Source: Gluconobacter sp. Gdi (GTDB taxonomy: Bacteria > Pseudomonadota > Alphaproteobacteria > Acetobacterales > Acetobacteraceae). Taken from it: a stretch of 64,000 bases of DNA. Shown piece after piece: positions 63,971-64,000 of the stretch (the first letter of the stretch is position 1; every line of letters begins with the position of its first letter). The stretch is from contig NZ_BLJQ01000004.1 of the NCBI RefSeq assembly GCF_014132155.1, positions 1 through 64,000 on the forward strand, in the 5' to 3' direction. The notes beneath the pieces were generated by a model. That model had not been told where the DNA came from and searched no databases. It saw only the letters and a program-made list of their open reading frames with translations. Made by a program: the position numbers and the translations under genes.

Positions 63971-64000
63971 GTCGCAAACCTCCCGGCGAGCGCGAGCAAA
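63967..64000 (-). CDS. C-terminus of the next Ehr operon gene (partial)
   Basis: On the minus strand the last codons before the HyfE-like start read LLALAGRFAT and stop at 63967-63969, overlapping the next ATG as ATGA. The neighbouring gene in HyfE-containing operons is usually a HyfB/NuoL- or NuoH-like membrane subunit, but nothing else is visible here. Confidence 0.5.
   Translation of the reverse strand, partial: LLALAGRFAT

Overview
The window looks like a core chromosomal segment of an acetic acid bacterium (Acetobacteraceae, most likely Gluconobacter). Reasons: a complete 808-residue membrane-bound PQQ glucose dehydrogenase with five N-terminal membrane segments, a cyanide-insensitive type cytochrome bd oxidase (cioAB) with its DUF2474 mini-subunit, alphaproteobacterial gene orders (zapA-6S RNA-ygfA, xseB-ispA-dxs-tlyA, ftsEX next to an MJ0042 zinc-ribbon gene) and high GC with GTG/TTG starts. 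The genus is an inference; no database search was run. No rRNA, tRNA, CRISPR array or insertion sequence was seen.

Layout. 1-7.4 kb: an AT-rich stretch with a perfect DnaA box, ymdB, ygfA, 6S RNA and zapA, a ThiE-like gene, two lipoproteins, then divergent epmA/epmB. 7.5-12 kb: efp, suhB and a three-gene MotAB/OmpA-type envelope motor set. 12-21.2 kb: lepA, two glycosyltransferases, heme oxygenase, an AsmA protein, a purine permease and an isolated two-gene lysis-like module. 21.3-25.6 kb: a TusA-like gene and the isoprenoid operon xseB-ispA-dxs-tlyA. 25.5-32.4 kb: a tetR-DUF1348 pair with a palindromic operator, rlmN, argG, an FKBP lipoprotein, tdk, twin c-type cytochromes and trpS. 32.4-37.9 kb (minus): lpxB and rpmI-rplT-pheST with a hairpin attenuator. 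38-42 kb: gcd, a secreted double TonB-C protein and a Cys-repeat peptide. 41.7-47.8 kb (minus): two translationally coupled hybrid histidine kinases, then hslV-hslU-sufE. 48-53 kb: ftsEX-ydcF-plsC, with a CtrA-type box upstream of ftsE. 53-56 kb: cioAB-DUF2474 with an FNR-type box. 56-59 kb: gloB, a methyltransferase and psd-pssA. 59.3-64 kb (minus): a ROK sugar kinase with no in-frame start, behind a complex I/group 4 hydrogenase-like operon that runs off the right edge.

How the genes work together. EpmB, EpmA and EF-P form a post-translational modification pathway. Gcd feeds electrons to ubiquinone, which CioAB can re-oxidise. Ispa/Dxs provide isoprenoid precursors, including those for the quinone. 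PlsC, Psd, PssA and LpxB build the membranes. The most unusual locus is the right-edge operon. Its small subunit keeps four cluster cysteines, but its large subunit has lost both NiFe-binding cysteine pairs, and its antiporter-like membrane subunit is short and has lost a signature lysine. This matches the poorly characterised Ehr (energy-converting hydrogenase-related) class rather than a hydrogenase.
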